A DNA stretch of 64,000 nucleotides from Rossellomorea vietnamensis (GTDB lineage: Bacteria; Bacillota; Bacilli; Bacillales; Bacillaceae_B), in the NCBI RefSeq assembly GCF_025398035.1, contig NZ_CP104558.1:2232001-2296000 (forward strand), read 5' to 3'. This document shows, in pieces, positions 1-8,894 of the stretch. The notes under the pieces were generated by a model. The model was not told where the DNA came from. It saw only the letters and a list, made by a program, of their open reading frames with translations, and searched no databases. The translations under genes and the position numbers were made by a program. Position 1 is the first letter of the stretch, and each line of letters opens with the position of its first letter.

Positions 1-1
1 T

Positions 2-802
2 GTACCGGCGTTCATCGACGGCGCGGTTTCTCCTGAAACGGTCAGCCTTCAGAACAGCTATTTCGGTAACTATGTGAAAGGTTTCTGGAACAGCCGCTTC
101 GGTAAATCGGATGTGAAACTGCCATCTGATGAAGGAACGGAAGCGAACGTGAGCCCTATTTTTGACGAAAATGGTGACATGTACTACTTCACCGATTTCA
201 CATCGCCAAAAGAAGGCGTCGATTCCATGCTGGGGTACTCCCTGACCAATTCAAGAACGGGTGAAGCGACATTCTACACAGGAAATCTTGAAGAATCGTA
301 CATGGATTCACAAGGTGCCCTGCAGATCATCCAGAAGAAATTCATCGAGAAGAAATGGGACGGCGAAATGCCTGTGCTCTATAACTTCTACGGTGAAGCA
401 AGCTGGCTGACTCCGGTCCTTGATGCGAATGGTTTCTTACAGAACTACTTCATCGTATCAGCCGCCAACCCTGAAATCTCAGCTTATGCGAACACTCCAA
501 ATCAGGCATTGAAAGCTTATAAAACCGCCCTGCAACGCGGCGGCGGAAGCGTCGACGGCAGCTCGAAAGCCGAGGAGAAGCAAGCAAATGGTACGGTCGT
601 CCGGGTCTACAAAGAAAAATCCGGGGACTACACCGTCGTTTCCTTCCTCTTGGATAACGGAAAAAATTATATCGTTTCTTCCGAAAACAGCTTACTTGCC
701 ATCTACTTGAAGGAAAATGATAAGGTCAACGTCACGTATATGGATACAGGAGAAGCCTTCCTCCCTGTAAAAGAGATGACGATCGAAGGATTACAACCAT
801 AA
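2..802 (+). CDS. unidentified protein, C-terminal part (5' end outside window)
   Basis: The frame is open from the first bases of the window (V-P-A-F-I-D-G-A-V-S...), so the true start lies upstream and the GTG at 74 is internal. The visible part is about 266 residues. Residues encoded at roughly 170-500 form a mixed alpha/beta region rich in aromatic residues. A short Gly/Ser linker (GGGSVDGSS) follows, then a C-terminal beta-rich segment of about 70 residues that reads like a small OB-like or SH3-like fold. I do not recognise the family and assign no function. The gene ends at a shared terminator, convergent with the acetyltransferase gene. Confidence 0.75.
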   Translation, partial: VPAFIDGAVSPETVSLQNSYFGNYVKGFWNSRFGKSDVKLPSDEGTEANVSPIFDENGDMYYFTDFTSPKEGVDSMLGYSLTNSRTGEATFYTGNLEESYMDSQGALQIIQKKFIEKKWDGEMPVLYNFYGEASWLTPVLDANGFLQNYFIVSAANPEISAYANTPNQALKAYKTALQRGGGSVDGSSKAEEKQANGTVVRVYKEKSGDYTVVSFLLDNGKNYIVSSENSLLAIYLKENDKVNVTYMDTGEAFLPVKEMTIEGLQP

Positions 803-805
803 ACG

Positions 806-837
806 AAAGGCCGGAATCAGCTGATTCCGGCCTTTTT
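806..837. terminator. bidirectional terminator
   Basis: A perfect palindrome, AAAGGCCGGAATCAGC and its complement, with an A-run on one side and a T-run on the other. It serves both convergent genes. Confidence 0.9.
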
Positions 838-1395
838 CTATTCTCCCGCATTCACATAATACACCAGATTATCCGTCCACTCCCCAAACTCATAAATGAA
901 CCCTTTTCGTGTGCACTCATACTCCATGCCCACGGCTTCCGCAAGACGGATGGAAGGCGTATTATCCAGATTGATATGAGCTTCGATGCGGTGAAAATTC
1001 AATTTCACAAATGCGAGCTGAAGGGCTGCCTTCATCGCTTCCTTCCCGTAACCACGGTTCCAGTAACGATTATGCACCGTATAGCCCGCCCTTCCCCAGT
1101 TAAAGTTGTACCGCATCAGCGTCGAGAAATCGATCGTCCCGATGTTGGCGCCATTTTCTTTCAGGAAGATCCCGAGGATATACACCTGATCCCCCTCGAT
1201 CATTTCGTCATGCTTTTCAAGCATCTCCCTGAACCAGAACTCCGTGCACTCGCTCATATCCTGATAGCCGACATCATATTTATGCTGTGACGGGAGCCTG
1301 TTCAGATGTTCCCTCAACCAGTTTTCATAATCCTGATTCACGAAGGGCCTGATCACCAACCGTGCTGTTTCGATCGTTAAGTCCTTATGCTTCAT
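838..1395 (-). CDS. GNAT family N-acetyltransferase (RimJ/RimL-like)
   Basis: The 185-residue protein has the fold order of RimJ/RimL-type acetyltransferases: TARLVIRPF near the N-terminus, then IGTIDF in the central sheet, then the acetyl-CoA binding loop RGYGKEAMKAAL around residues 115-127, and HINLDNTPSIRLAEAVGM, the typical asparagine-bearing helix near the C-terminus. The family acetylates N-terminal or side-chain amines of proteins or small molecules; the substrate cannot be read here. The ATG is preceded by a strong AAGGAGGG. It is monocistronic. Confidence 0.85.
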   Translation of the reverse strand: MKHKDLTIETARLVIRPFVNQDYENWLREHLNRLPSQHKYDVGYQDMSECTEFWFREMLEKHDEMIEGDQVYILGIFLKENGANIGTIDFSTLMRYNFNWGRAGYTVHNRYWNRGYGKEAMKAALQLAFVKLNFHRIEAHINLDNTPSIRLAEAVGMEYECTRKGFIYEFGEWTDNLVYYVNAGE

Positions 1396-1525
1396 CCTCT
1401 GCGCCCTCCTTTATATGTATTACGTTAATAGTACCAACCACCTAAGTAGATTGGTAGTTCTTTTCTCAGAATTGTTGTTTTCTTACATAGGAACTCCAAG
1501 GCTCTGTCTATGTGTGAGTGCGATA

Positions 1526-1646
1526 GATGGTGATGGGAACGGCTTCGCTTTCCGGCGGACGAACGGCCAAGCCTCCTCAGCTTTCGCTTCCGGGGTCTCG
1601 GCACGCCCGTTTTTCCGCAGGAGTCTACGCCGTTCCCATCACCATC
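1526..1646. repeat. MITE-like palindromic repeat, type A
   Basis: About 121 bp bounded by perfect 18-bp terminal inverted repeats (GATGGTGATGGGAACGGC). The GC-rich interior has the pattern seen in Bacillaceae interspersed repeats (CGCTTTCCGG..., CCTCCTC, GGGGTCTC, GCAGGAGTC). It has no coding capacity of its own; open frames across it are by-products of the repeat. Confidence 0.7.
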
Positions 1647-1788
1647 TTGAAGAGATACCGTGACAGAGCTGAGTAGAGAATAATGAATGAATTTGCATCT
1701 TACTATCAGCTACAATTGGTCACTCCACACTGTGAAAAGGTGTTTTTTCGACGTGTATGCTAGTAGATTAGTCCTTTATCCCCGTAAA

Positions 1789-1914
1789 GTTGATTGGAGC
1801 GGAAGGTGCTCGACTCCGGCGGGAATAGCGGGAAAGTTGAGACCCCACAGGGCAAAGCCCGAGGAGGCTCAACTCACGCCCCGCGGAAAGCGAGCACCTG
1901 CAGCGGAAATCAAC
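1789..1914. repeat. MITE-like palindromic repeat, type B (intact copy)
   Basis: About 126 bp with imperfect terminal inverted repeats (GTTGATTGGAGCGGAAGGTG on one side, GTTGATTTCCGCTGCAGGTG on the other). The same element, inverted and nearly identical, is at 22862-24438, where an IS3-family element interrupts it. Similarity continues beyond the core into a TTAACAACAA...GCGAAAAGAGC tail. Confidence 0.8.
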
Positions 1915-1969
1915 CACCACTCGCTTCCTTAACAACAAAGTATGCGAAAAGAGCCTTTTTATAAAAACG

Positions 1970-1999
1970 GAAGGCGCCTCTCTACGGAGAAACGCCTTC
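1970..1999 (-). terminator. terminator of the 57-residue membrane protein gene
   Basis: GAAGGCG...CGCCTTC stem, followed on the minus strand by CCGTTTTTAT. Confidence 0.7.
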
Positions 2000-2003
2000 T
2001 TCG

Positions 2004-2177
2004 TTATTTCTCATTATTCCATTCTTCCTCTAATTCCTTCTCGATTTCCTCATCGGATAAATACTCCTCATCAAGCTGCTGAACATGCTCGGTGATCCGG
2101 TTGAGCTTGGAATGCACGATCCATAGGCTGATTACCACGAATACCATGAAAAAAATGACGATGAGTCCCACATCCAT
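2004..2177 (-). CDS. small membrane protein, 57 residues
   Basis: Below common ORF cut-offs but well supported. ATG at 2177 follows a strong AAAGGAGGCG at good spacing, and a terminator follows the stop. One N-terminal transmembrane helix (residues about 4-22, VGLIVIFFMVFVVISLWIV) leads into an acidic cytoplasmic helix rich in Glu (EEIEKELEEEWNNEK). Family and function are unknown. Confidence 0.75.
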   Translation of the reverse strand: MDVGLIVIFFMVFVVISLWIVHSKLNRITEHVQQLDEEYLSDEEIEKELEEEWNNEK

Positions 2178-2284
2178 ATTAATCGACGCCTCCTTTACCT
2201 ATATTTATTAAGTAAACATAGAAAAAAGAAGACTTTAGTCAGAAAAAGTCCGGAAAGGTGCGAAAGTCCCCTGTCAGGTGGAAC

Positions 2285-3715
2285 TCAATACGCCTTCGCC
2301 CAGTAGACCAACTGTTTGGCATCCTTTTCACAGCACACGCACGTATCGGACACCTGCTCCTGTTCAAACGGCATGCATCGTGATGTGGCACTTGTTTCTT
2401 CCTTGATTTTATCTTCACAGGCACGATCTCCGCACCACATCGCTTTGATGAACCCACCTTTTTCATTCACTGTCGTTTTGAACTCTTCAAACGTTTTGGC
2501 GATCGTCGTTTTATCTTCGCGGTGTTCTCTCGCTTTTTCCAATAGATTGCTCTGGATGTCTACGAGAAGCGCGGCGACTTTCCCTTCCAGCTCTTCCATC
2601 GTCACCGTGATTTTCTCCCCGGTATCACGTCTCGCCAGAATCACCTGCCCGTTCTCGATATCCCGTGGACCGACTTCCAGGCGGAGTGGGATCCCCTTCA
2701 TTTCATATTCATTGAACTTCCAGCCCGGCTTTTTGTCACTGGCGTCAATCCCTACGCGGGCGACACCCGCAAGCTGCGTCTTCAGATTATAGGCAAAATC
2801 AAGGACACCTTCTTTATGCTGGGCAATCGGCACAATCATCAGCTGGGTCGGAGCAATCCGTGGCGGCACGACAAGTCCCCGGTCGTCCCCGTGTACCATG
2901 ATCATGGCCCCGATGATGCGTGTGGTGAGTCCCCATGATGTTTGCTGTACATATTGAAGCTTGCCGTCACGGTCCGTGAACTGGATGCCGAATGATTTTG
3001 CAAATCCATCCCCGAGATGGTGAGACGTTCCTGATTGCAACGCTTTCCCGTCATGCATCAGACTCTCGATCGTGTACGTATATTTCGCACCGGCAAATTT
3101 CTCTTTCTCTGTTTTTTGACCTTTGATGACAGGAATCGCCAGCATCTCTTCACAAAGCTCTGCGTACACTTCGAGCATCTTAACCGTTTCATCATGGGCA
3201 TCCTGATCGGTCTCGTGGCACGTATGGCCTTCCTGCCACAGGAACTCAAGCGTTCGGAGGAACGGACGGGTCGTCTTTTCCCAGCGGACCACATTCGCCC
3301 ACTGGTTGTAGAGCTTCGGCAGATCCCGGTAGGAATGGATGATATTTTTGTAATGCTCACCGAATAACACTTCTGACGTCGGACGCACGCATAGCCGTTC
3401 CGCTAACTCCTCATCACCGCCATGGGTCACCCATGCGACTTCCGGAGCGAATCCTTCGATATGATCCTTCTCTTTTTGCAGCAGGCTTTCCGGTATGAAA
3501 AGGGGCATATACACATTTTCATGCCCGGTTTCCTTGATTTTCGCATCAAGGGCATCCTTGATGTTTTCCCAGATTGCATATCCGTACGGTCTGATGATCA
3601 TCGAGCCCCGGACGCTGGAGTAGTCGATCAGCTCCGCCTTCGTCACGACATCGGTGTACCACTGGGCAAAGTCTTCATCCATGCCCGTTACATCTTTTAC
3701 AAATTCTTTAGCCAT
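2285..3715 (-). CDS. proS: prolyl-tRNA synthetase, archaeal/eukaryotic type
   Basis: Class II synthetase that charges tRNA-Pro with proline. The start is taken as MAKEF at 3715, because GAGGTG lies about 9 nt upstream; an ATG 15 nt further out has no ribosome binding site. The 476-residue length, class II motifs ([38 protein letters not shown]), the C-terminal zinc-type cysteines ([12 protein letters not shown]) and the C-terminal Tyr identify the archaeal/eukaryotic-type enzyme. The longer bacterial ProRS has an editing insertion that is absent here. Many bacilli carry this form as a second ProRS. It is controlled by the proline T-box upstream. Confidence 0.95.
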   Translation of the reverse strand: MAKEFVKDVTGMDEDFAQWYTDVVTKAELIDYSSVRGSMIIRPYGYAIWENIKDALDAKIKETGHENVYMPLFIPESLLQKEKDHIEGFAPEVAWVTHGGDEELAERLCVRPTSEVLFGEHYKNIIHSYRDLPKLYNQWANVVRWEKTTRPFLRTLEFLWQEGHTCHETDQDAHDETVKMLEVYAELCEEMLAIPVIKGQKTEKEKFAGAKYTYTIESLMHDGKALQSGTSHHLGDGFAKSFGIQFTDRDGKLQYVQQTSWGLTTRIIGAMIMVHGDDRGLVVPPRIAPTQLMIVPIAQHKEGVLDFAYNLKTQLAGVARVGIDASDKKPGWKFNEYEMKGIPLRLEVGPRDIENGQVILARRDTGEKITVTMEELEGKVAALLVDIQSNLLEKAREHREDKTTIAKTFEEFKTTVNEKGGFIKAMWCGDRACEDKIKEETSATSRCMPFEQEQVSDTCVCCEKDAKQLVYWAKAY

Positions 3716-3814
3716 TTGAGAGCACCTCATTTTTTAGTTGGATTGGTTTTATCAGCGGAATTTTCATTTTTTCAGCGAAATCCCACATATATAAACGAAC
3801 CGCCCGACGGTAAC

Positions 3815-4050
3815 AAAAAAAGCCCTGCTTCTCATCAGGGACCATTTCTGGCGGTACCACCCTGATTCAAAGCAAAGCTTTACACTCATTCCATGATAAC
3901 GGTTTCGGACCGCTGATATCTTCATTCGATACAGAACTGGGAGGCAGGTTCAAAGGTTCATCCATGAGAGCTTTTCACCAAACCGCTCCCTCTCTTTAAA
4001 AGACAAGATCCCTTTACTGGTCCTCTTCAATGTTTCAGTTATTTTAGATG
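3815..4050 (-). promoter_or_regulatory. T-box riboswitch, proline (proS leader)
   Basis: On the minus strand the T-box core AGGGTGGTACCGCC lies at 3851-3866 and an AGTA loop motif lies near the 5' end of stem I. The opposing side of the specifier loop reads CCTTT-GAA-CCT-G. The stem pairs AAAGG with CCTTT and GAGG with CCTC, so the specifier codon is CCU (Pro). The T after GGTGG would pair with A73, as expected for tRNA-Pro. A terminator hairpin (CCCTG...CAGGG plus T-run, 3815-3842) competes with the antiterminator. Uncharged tRNA-Pro should permit proS transcription. Confidence 0.93.
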
Positions 4051-4085
4051 ATTATATAGAGATTCCATGGGAGTGTCAATATCTG

Positions 4086-5111
4086 TTAGAGGGAATAGAA
4101 TCTCTCCATCTCCCGCTCAAAGAAATCATTCCCATTCCTTGCATCAAAATCCCCCGCAATCTCCTCGGCCACTTCACTCATCACATCCACCGCAAATCCC
4201 GGGCGATGCCCCGCTTCCAGGAGCTTCCGGTGGAGAACGATTGCGCTCATATAAAAATAGAACATCCCATACGGGTCTTTCCCGCTGTCGGCATACTCGA
4301 TGTGGCGCTCCAATACCTTGATGCCCCTGAGAGGTTCCGTTAAAGCAAGAAACCGGATATGCTCGGATGCCTCAATGAGAAAGTGGGGTTTATCGTAAAT
4401 GAAAAAGTATCCCTCGGATTGGTAACGTACGGCTTGCTCCACCCGTCCGTCCTCATAATAAGGAAGGAGGAGCTTACTGTACGTAAGATGCGGAATTTCC
4501 CCGCAGCACACTTCTTTGGATAATAACAGCTTCTCGATGGGAGCCGCCTTCTCCTTTTCCCCGGTAAAATAGAAATACTCAAGCTGTGTCTGATATTCAC
4601 ACGCTTCACAATCCGCCAGGGAATCCCGCTCTGCGGCGAGCCATTCATGATAATAGGCGTGAGCGTCCTCTGCTTCCCCAGTCTTCAAAGCTCGTTTATG
4701 CTGATGCTGATAATAAGGGCGCAGACTGTATCCGTAGCGGTCATACGCTTCCTCGAAGTCATTGAAAAAAGCATCCAGGAGCTCCATCTCAATGCCCGGC
4801 ATCTTTACCAAATGCTCCGCCATCCATTTATAGATCCAGAGGAAGCTTTCCACCCAATCCTCCAAGTTCTCTTCATTATCTAAAAAGAAACCGTTGCACC
4901 ACTCGAAATGATCGAATAATTCCTCATACTCCCCAAGATAGTTGACGGTCCTCATGATTCCGAACCGACAGCAGAATTCCTTATAAAGATCCCCTTCTTT
5001 TTGGGCGATGAACAACAGATCCTCCAACCCATCCCATTTCTCAAAGCTCGCTTCTTCCCGACTCATCAGCTCTTCCCATTTATCCCAATATTGATCCACC
5101 GTCATCTTCAT
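4086..5111 (-). CDS. uncharacterised helical (TPR-like) protein
   Basis: 341 residues, acidic, with no signal peptide or membrane span. The sequence is almost entirely amphipathic helices rich in Tyr, Phe, Trp and Glu (for example YEELFDHFEWC, HAYYHEWLAAERDSLADCEACEYQTQLEYFYFTGEKEKA). This suggests a tetratricopeptide-like solenoid, a fold usually used for protein binding. A CxxC-like DCEACEY motif is present, but there is no clear metal site. I do not recognise a named family. The ATG follows GGAGG at suitable spacing and the gene stands alone, convergent on nothing. Confidence 0.7.
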   Translation of the reverse strand: MKMTVDQYWDKWEELMSREEASFEKWDGLEDLLFIAQKEGDLYKEFCCRFGIMRTVNYLGEYEELFDHFEWCNGFFLDNEENLEDWVESFLWIYKWMAEHLVKMPGIEMELLDAFFNDFEEAYDRYGYSLRPYYQHQHKRALKTGEAEDAHAYYHEWLAAERDSLADCEACEYQTQLEYFYFTGEKEKAAPIEKLLLSKEVCCGEIPHLTYSKLLLPYYEDGRVEQAVRYQSEGYFFIYDKPHFLIEASEHIRFLALTEPLRGIKVLERHIEYADSGKDPYGMFYFYMSAIVLHRKLLEAGHRPGFAVDVMSEVAEEIAGDFDARNGNDFFEREMERFYSL

Positions 5112-5138
5112 CCGCGAACCTCCTTCATGAGTGCGTTT

Positions 5139-6362
5139 TTATTTATTATAACATTCTGAATTATAATTTAACTGTTTTTTCCAAGAATTCTTCCTCATTG
5201 CTCCCCATAGAACCAGGGTGACCCCAAGCATGACGATCGAACCTCCAGCGACGGCAGCCCGAATCGACACCACCTCTGCCCCCAGTCCGATCAGAACCGT
5301 CAGCAAGATGACAAGGACCCCTTCAAGCAATCCATACAGGCTCCCTACCCGACCCATGATTTCAACGGGGATATGTTCTTGATAAAACGTCTCGAACCCT
5401 GTTGTTGCAAAGGCCAGGGCAAAGGATAAAAGAGCGAATCCAATCGCAATCGTCAAGAACCCGTGTGAAAATGCATACACGATATATCCAATAGAGACGA
5501 TGACAGAGCCGACACCCATGAGGTGCATATGATGAAACTTATGAGAAAACGCCGCATTCAGGAGAGATCCCAGTACAAATCCTCCCCCTGCAATGCTCAC
5601 CAGATATCCGTAGGTGCTATTAGAGAGATGCAGCACATCTTTAGAAAAAGCGGCTTCAAGGGAATCAATCACCGCGGTCATGACGAGCATGCAGGTGAAC
5701 AATACGTACAGGATCATCACATACGAAGCTTTCTTGCTGAACCCCCATACGACTCGCCAATCACCCTTGACCATCTCCCAGTTGATACCGCTTATGTGAG
5801 CCGGATCCCCATCCGCAAGCTTCGGCAAAAAGAGAGTGATCACTCCCGATAACAAGAGGGCCAGGGCATTTATATAAAGGGCAAAAGTCGGCGTCCCCAT
5901 CAAGAACATCAGACCGGCCACCCCGGGTCCGATCAGAAACGCCCCTGACCCGATCAGCCCCCGAAGAGCATTAAACCGCTGCCTGTTCCCACTCGGAATC
6001 AAGGTCGTGATATACGCCATCGACGCCGGATAAAAGACGGCACTCCCCATGTTGATGAAAAGCACAACGGCGTACATCCACCACTCCGCTGAAACGAAAG
6101 GCAGCATCGCGATTAAAACCGCTCTGAAAAAGTCCAGGGCCGCCATCAGATTCCGCTTATTGACCCGGTCAATCAAACTCCCCGCCCAACCGTTCGTGAT
6201 TAGCGCCGCAAGTGGCTTCAACACATACAACATCACCACCGCCACAGGCGATCCCCACTCATCCAATACAATCAAATTCAGGGCAATCAGATAAATCCAA
6301 CCCCCGATACTCGAAATCCCGATACCCGATAAAAGCAACAAAGGATCCTTCCACTTTTTCAT
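5139..6362 (-). CDS. MFS transporter (MFS_3, efflux-like)
   Basis: 407 residues with about 12 hydrophobic segments. The loop after TM2 (GSLIDRVNKRNLMAALD) is the family A motif, and the protein resembles the macrolide-efflux/MFS_3 group that drives export with the proton gradient. GPGVAGLMF follows in the middle of the first half. The ATG follows GGGGAGG at 9 nt. The unusual point is the control element: a complete T-box leader lies directly upstream, so expression should follow charging of one tRNA. That argues for amino-acid or peptide traffic rather than drug export; the substrate is not visible. Confidence 0.85.
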   Translation of the reverse strand: MKKWKDPLLLLSGIGISSIGGWIYLIALNLIVLDEWGSPVAVVMLYVLKPLAALITNGWAGSLIDRVNKRNLMAALDFFRAVLIAMLPFVSAEWWMYAVVLFINMGSAVFYPASMAYITTLIPSGNRQRFNALRGLIGSGAFLIGPGVAGLMFLMGTPTFALYINALALLLSGVITLFLPKLADGDPAHISGINWEMVKGDWRVVWGFSKKASYVMILYVLFTCMLVMTAVIDSLEAAFSKDVLHLSNSTYGYLVSIAGGGFVLGSLLNAAFSHKFHHMHLMGVGSVIVSIGYIVYAFSHGFLTIAIGFALLSFALAFATTGFETFYQEHIPVEIMGRVGSLYGLLEGVLVILLTVLIGLGAEVVSIRAAVAGGSIVMLGVTLVLWGAMRKNSWKKQLNYNSECYNK

Positions 6363-6404
6363 CCACTATTCCTCCCCGCGATTTGTGTAAAACAAAAAAA
6401 TCCC

Positions 6405-6665
6405 ACCCCCAAGACGTTGGTCTTGGGGGCGAGATTCTATATCGCGGTGCCACCCCAGTTCACCAGCATGTCACCATACCGGCCTTTTCGGGTACGGCCC
6501 TTCGGCGTATACCCTAGCTCCGTAACGGGAGCTCCCGTCACACCATCCCCGCTTCCGGTTCCGATGCGCTGCTCAGAGTCTTGGTTCAATATCGTCCTTC
6601 CTGCCCCTTTTCAGCTGCCGGAGCTCTCTTTAAAGAAGTCTTGATATCTACTCTTCTCTTCATGG
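6405..6665 (-). promoter_or_regulatory. T-box riboswitch controlling an MFS transporter
   Basis: Minus strand: AGTAGATATC near the 5' end of stem I, the matching GATATT-GAACCAAGA on the other side of the specifier loop, the T-box core GGGGTGGCACCGCG (6443-6456), and a strong terminator (CCCCCAAGAC...GTCTTGGGGG plus T-run, 6406-6429). Using the same register as the proS leader gives specifier CCA (Pro). However, the C after GGTGG predicts a tRNA with G73. Reading one base later gives CAA (Gln). Identity is therefore unresolved. Confidence 0.9.
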
Positions 6666-6744
6666 CATTTTTTTGAAATTTTTACTATGGTAGCATGGTT
6701 GGGATGGAAAGTAAATGAAAATCACATAATCAGCTTCAAAAAAA

Positions 6745-6765
6745 GAGCACTCCACAAGAGCGCTC
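6745..6765 (-). terminator. terminator of the 66-residue protein gene
   Basis: GAGCGCTC-TTGTG-GAGTGCTC stem followed by seven T on the minus strand. Confidence 0.8.
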
Positions 6766-6775
6766 CTCTCCCCAA

Positions 6776-6976
6776 TTAGCTACCCATCTTCCGGCGGGTA
6801 TTGCTTGGTTTCTTCGTTTGCTGACTTTGCATGCGTTGGTTGGATGCAAGACCGCCTGTTGCCTGCTTGCCGCCTGCCTGTGCTTCTTTCTTCTTTGCAA
6901 GCTGTTGCTTCATCGCTTCCTGAAGGCTGATTTTTTTCTTTTCTGGCTGTATTTGTTGATCATTAGTATTCGACAT
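6776..6976 (-). CDS. small basic hydrophilic protein, 66 residues
   Basis: The sequence is rich in Lys, Gln, Ser and Asn (KKKISLQEAMKQQLAKKKEAQAGG...), with one predicted helix and no hydrophobic core, and so is probably disordered or nucleic-acid associated. The ATG follows AAAAAGGAGATCCCATT, and a terminator closes the unit. The composition is like small spore or stress proteins of bacilli, but no family is recognised. Confidence 0.7.
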   Translation of the reverse strand: MSNTNDQQIQPEKKKISLQEAMKQQLAKKKEAQAGGKQATGGLASNQRMQSQQTKKPSNTRRKMGS

Positions 6977-7072
6977 AATGGGATCTCCTTTTTGAGACTA
7001 CTAAATTTTTGAAACTACCTCCATTATAATACATCCACCCGAATAAAGACATCTGCCTGACAAATAAAATAG

Positions 7073-7094
7073 CCAACCCCCTGAAGGATTGGCT
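7073..7094 (-). terminator. terminator of the 34-residue protein gene
   Basis: AGCCAATCC...GGTTGGCT stem followed by ATTTTATTT on the minus strand. Confidence 0.65.
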
Positions 7095-7103
7095 TAATGG
7101 TTT

Positions 7104-7208
7104 CTAGTGGTATCCATTCTGTCCGTTTGCAGAACCGGATGTTTTTTGTTTCGGTGTGTGTTTCCCGTTTTGCTTTGTACCGCCGTCTTTTTTCGTTTTC
7201 TTTGTCAT
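7104..7208 (-). CDS. very small basic protein, 34 residues
   Basis: MTKKTKKDGGTKQNGKHTPK... is highly basic and has Gly, Asn and Gln but no hydrophobic residues beyond the start. AGGAGT lies 8 nt before the ATG and a terminator follows. A longer frame overlapping it (7024-7218) begins with an ATG 10 nt further upstream, lacks this spacing and is judged a shadow. The composition resembles minor small acid-soluble spore proteins. That is a guess from composition only. Confidence 0.6.
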   Translation of the reverse strand: MTKKTKKDGGTKQNGKHTPKQKTSGSANGQNGYH

Positions 7209-7267
7209 GCTGAATCACTCCTAAGACATAGTTTGTGAATCCTTATTATTTTGTACAAAAAAAGAAA

Positions 7268-7297
7268 AGAGTTTCCCGGTAATAACCGGAAAACTCT
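7268..7297 (-). terminator. cstA terminator
   Basis: AGAGTTTTCCGGT...ACCGGGAAACTCT stem, with TTTTCTTTTTTT after it on the minus strand. Confidence 0.85.
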
Positions 7298-7301
7298 CCA
7301 T

Positions 7302-8750
7302 TTACGCTGCTGGCTGCGGCACGTCTTCGTCGACCTGTATGACAGTACCATCGTTTAAGCGCTTTCTTAATGTGTAGATAAAGGCAAGGATTGACACAAT
7401 CGTTATGACGGCAGCTCCCATATAGGCTGTGCCCATGGAAAGCCCGAATCCGATCGGAGCGTTCAGGATATACGTGAACGTCACCATCGTCATAAAGATG
7501 GCCGGGATCGTTGCGACCCAGTGTGGTTTCTTTTGCAAGGCCAGGTACATGGCGCCTACCCAAAGAGCAATCATCGCCGTCGATTGGTTTGCCCATGAGA
7601 AGTATCTCCATAAGAGATTGAAGTCCATGCGTGTCAATACGACTGAAATCACGAACAGTGGAACGGCAATCCAAAGGCGACTGGACATTTTCACTTGTCC
7701 GACCTTGATGTAATCGGCAATGATCATACGTGCACTCCGGAATGATGTATCACCGGAAGTGATCGGAAGAACGATGACTCCAAGGATGGCAAGGGTTCCG
7801 CCGATGGAACCAAGCATCAGAACAGACACTTCGCTCACGACTGCAGCAGGTCCTCCGTCTTTCAAGATCGCATTCAGTTCACCAGGCTCGAACAGGCTCA
7901 TGGCAGCTGCTGCCCAGATCATCGCGATGATCGCTTCTAAAATCATCATGCCGTAGAAAATCTTGCGTCCGTTCTTCTCGTTTTGAGTCGTTCTTGAGAT
8001 GATCGGTGACTGTGTTGCGTGGAAGCCTGAAAGGGCCCCACACGAAATCGTCAGGAATAATAAAGGAAAGATAGCGACTGAATCAGGATGCATATTTGTT
8101 AGGGAAACCTCAGGAATATCTGCTCCCGTAATGACCAATCCTGCTCCGATACCTACCGCACTGATCAGAAGCAGTGCCCCGAACAGCGGATACACTTTAC
8201 CGATGATTTTATCAATTGGCAGTAGCGTTGCGACAATATAGTAAATGAAGATCGCTGCAATGATGACACCAAGTGAAATCCATGCCGGAGTCAGATTCGC
8301 AATCAGGGCTGCAGGTGCCGTAACGAACACCGTCCCTACCAATACAAGTAACAGAATCGAGAATGCGTTAACCACATGCTTCATCGTTTTACCAAGGAAA
8401 CGTCCTGCAAGCTCCGGTAAATGAGCCCCTCCGTTACGGATTGAAATCATCCCCGTCAGGTAATCATGAACCGCTCCGGCGAAAATCGCCCCAAGTACAA
8501 TCCAAAGGAAAGCAACCGGTCCGTATAAAGCTCCCATGATCGGACCGAAGATCGGGCCGACACCAGCGATATTCAACAGCTGGATCATGGAGTTCTTACC
8601 AGTTTTCATCGGAACATAATCCACTCCATCCGCTTTTGCATAAGCAGGGGTGGAACGACTTTCATTCACTCCAAAAATCTTTTCAATCAATTTTCCATAT
8701 GTGAAGTAACCAATAATTAAGACAACAATCGAGACCAGGAATGTGACCAT
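7302..8750 (-). CDS. cstA: CstA-family transporter (probable pyruvate/peptide permease)
   Basis: 482 residues with about 13 membrane segments and the conserved CstA signatures: GVDYVPMKTGKNSMIQLLNIAGVGPIFGPI, AGAVHDYLTGMISIRNGGAHLPEL and GDTSFRSARMIIADY. This is the short CstA form, shorter than the roughly 700-residue E. coli CstA/BtsT. Family members import pyruvate or peptides under carbon limitation. The ATG follows AAAGGGG. The gene is adjacent and downstream of a lytS-lytT pair on the same strand, the arrangement of pyruvate-responsive BtsSR/LytST systems, so pyruvate uptake is the favoured inference. Confidence 0.9.
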   Translation of the reverse strand: MVTFLVSIVVLIIGYFTYGKLIEKIFGVNESRSTPAYAKADGVDYVPMKTGKNSMIQLLNIAGVGPIFGPIMGALYGPVAFLWIVLGAIFAGAVHDYLTGMISIRNGGAHLPELAGRFLGKTMKHVVNAFSILLLVLVGTVFVTAPAALIANLTPAWISLGVIIAAIFIYYIVATLLPIDKIIGKVYPLFGALLLISAVGIGAGLVITGADIPEVSLTNMHPDSVAIFPLLFLTISCGALSGFHATQSPIISRTTQNEKNGRKIFYGMMILEAIIAMIWAAAAMSLFEPGELNAILKDGGPAAVVSEVSVLMLGSIGGTLAILGVIVLPITSGDTSFRSARMIIADYIKVGQVKMSSRLWIAVPLFVISVVLTRMDFNLLWRYFSWANQSTAMIALWVGAMYLALQKKPHWVATIPAIFMTMVTFTYILNAPIGFGLSMGTAYMGAAVITIVSILAFIYTLRKRLNDGTVIQVDEDVPQPAA

Positions 8751-8776
8751 GAATATGATCCCCTTTCGTTCAGTTA

Positions 8777-8820
8777 TGAATACGCTTTCATTATAGCAAC
8801 CATATTCACATTTTCGTCAC
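8777..8820 (-). promoter_or_regulatory. cstA promoter with candidate cre (CcpA) site
   Basis: Minus strand TATAAT (8790-8795) has only a poor -35 about 17 nt upstream, as expected for an activator-dependent promoter. TGAATACGCTTTCA (8777-8790) differs from the cre consensus TGNAANCGNWNWCA at one position and abuts the -10. Glucose repression by CcpA is inferred. Confidence 0.5.
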
Positions 8821-8894
8821 ATTCTGTTTAAGATGTCGAAAATTGGGGTTGAGATGTTCTGGGAGGGGATTATTGTGCATGGTGGAATGGATGG

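Noticed and set aside
1415..1932. Plus-strand open frames of 81-82 codons
   Set aside because: They run through the GC-rich MITE-like repeats, lack ribosome binding sites, and have the composition expected of translated palindromes.
7024..7218. 64-codon minus-strand frame
   Set aside because: It overlaps the better-supported 34-codon gene (7104-7208), which has an AGGAGT site at the right distance; the longer frame has a less likely start and ordinary shadow composition.
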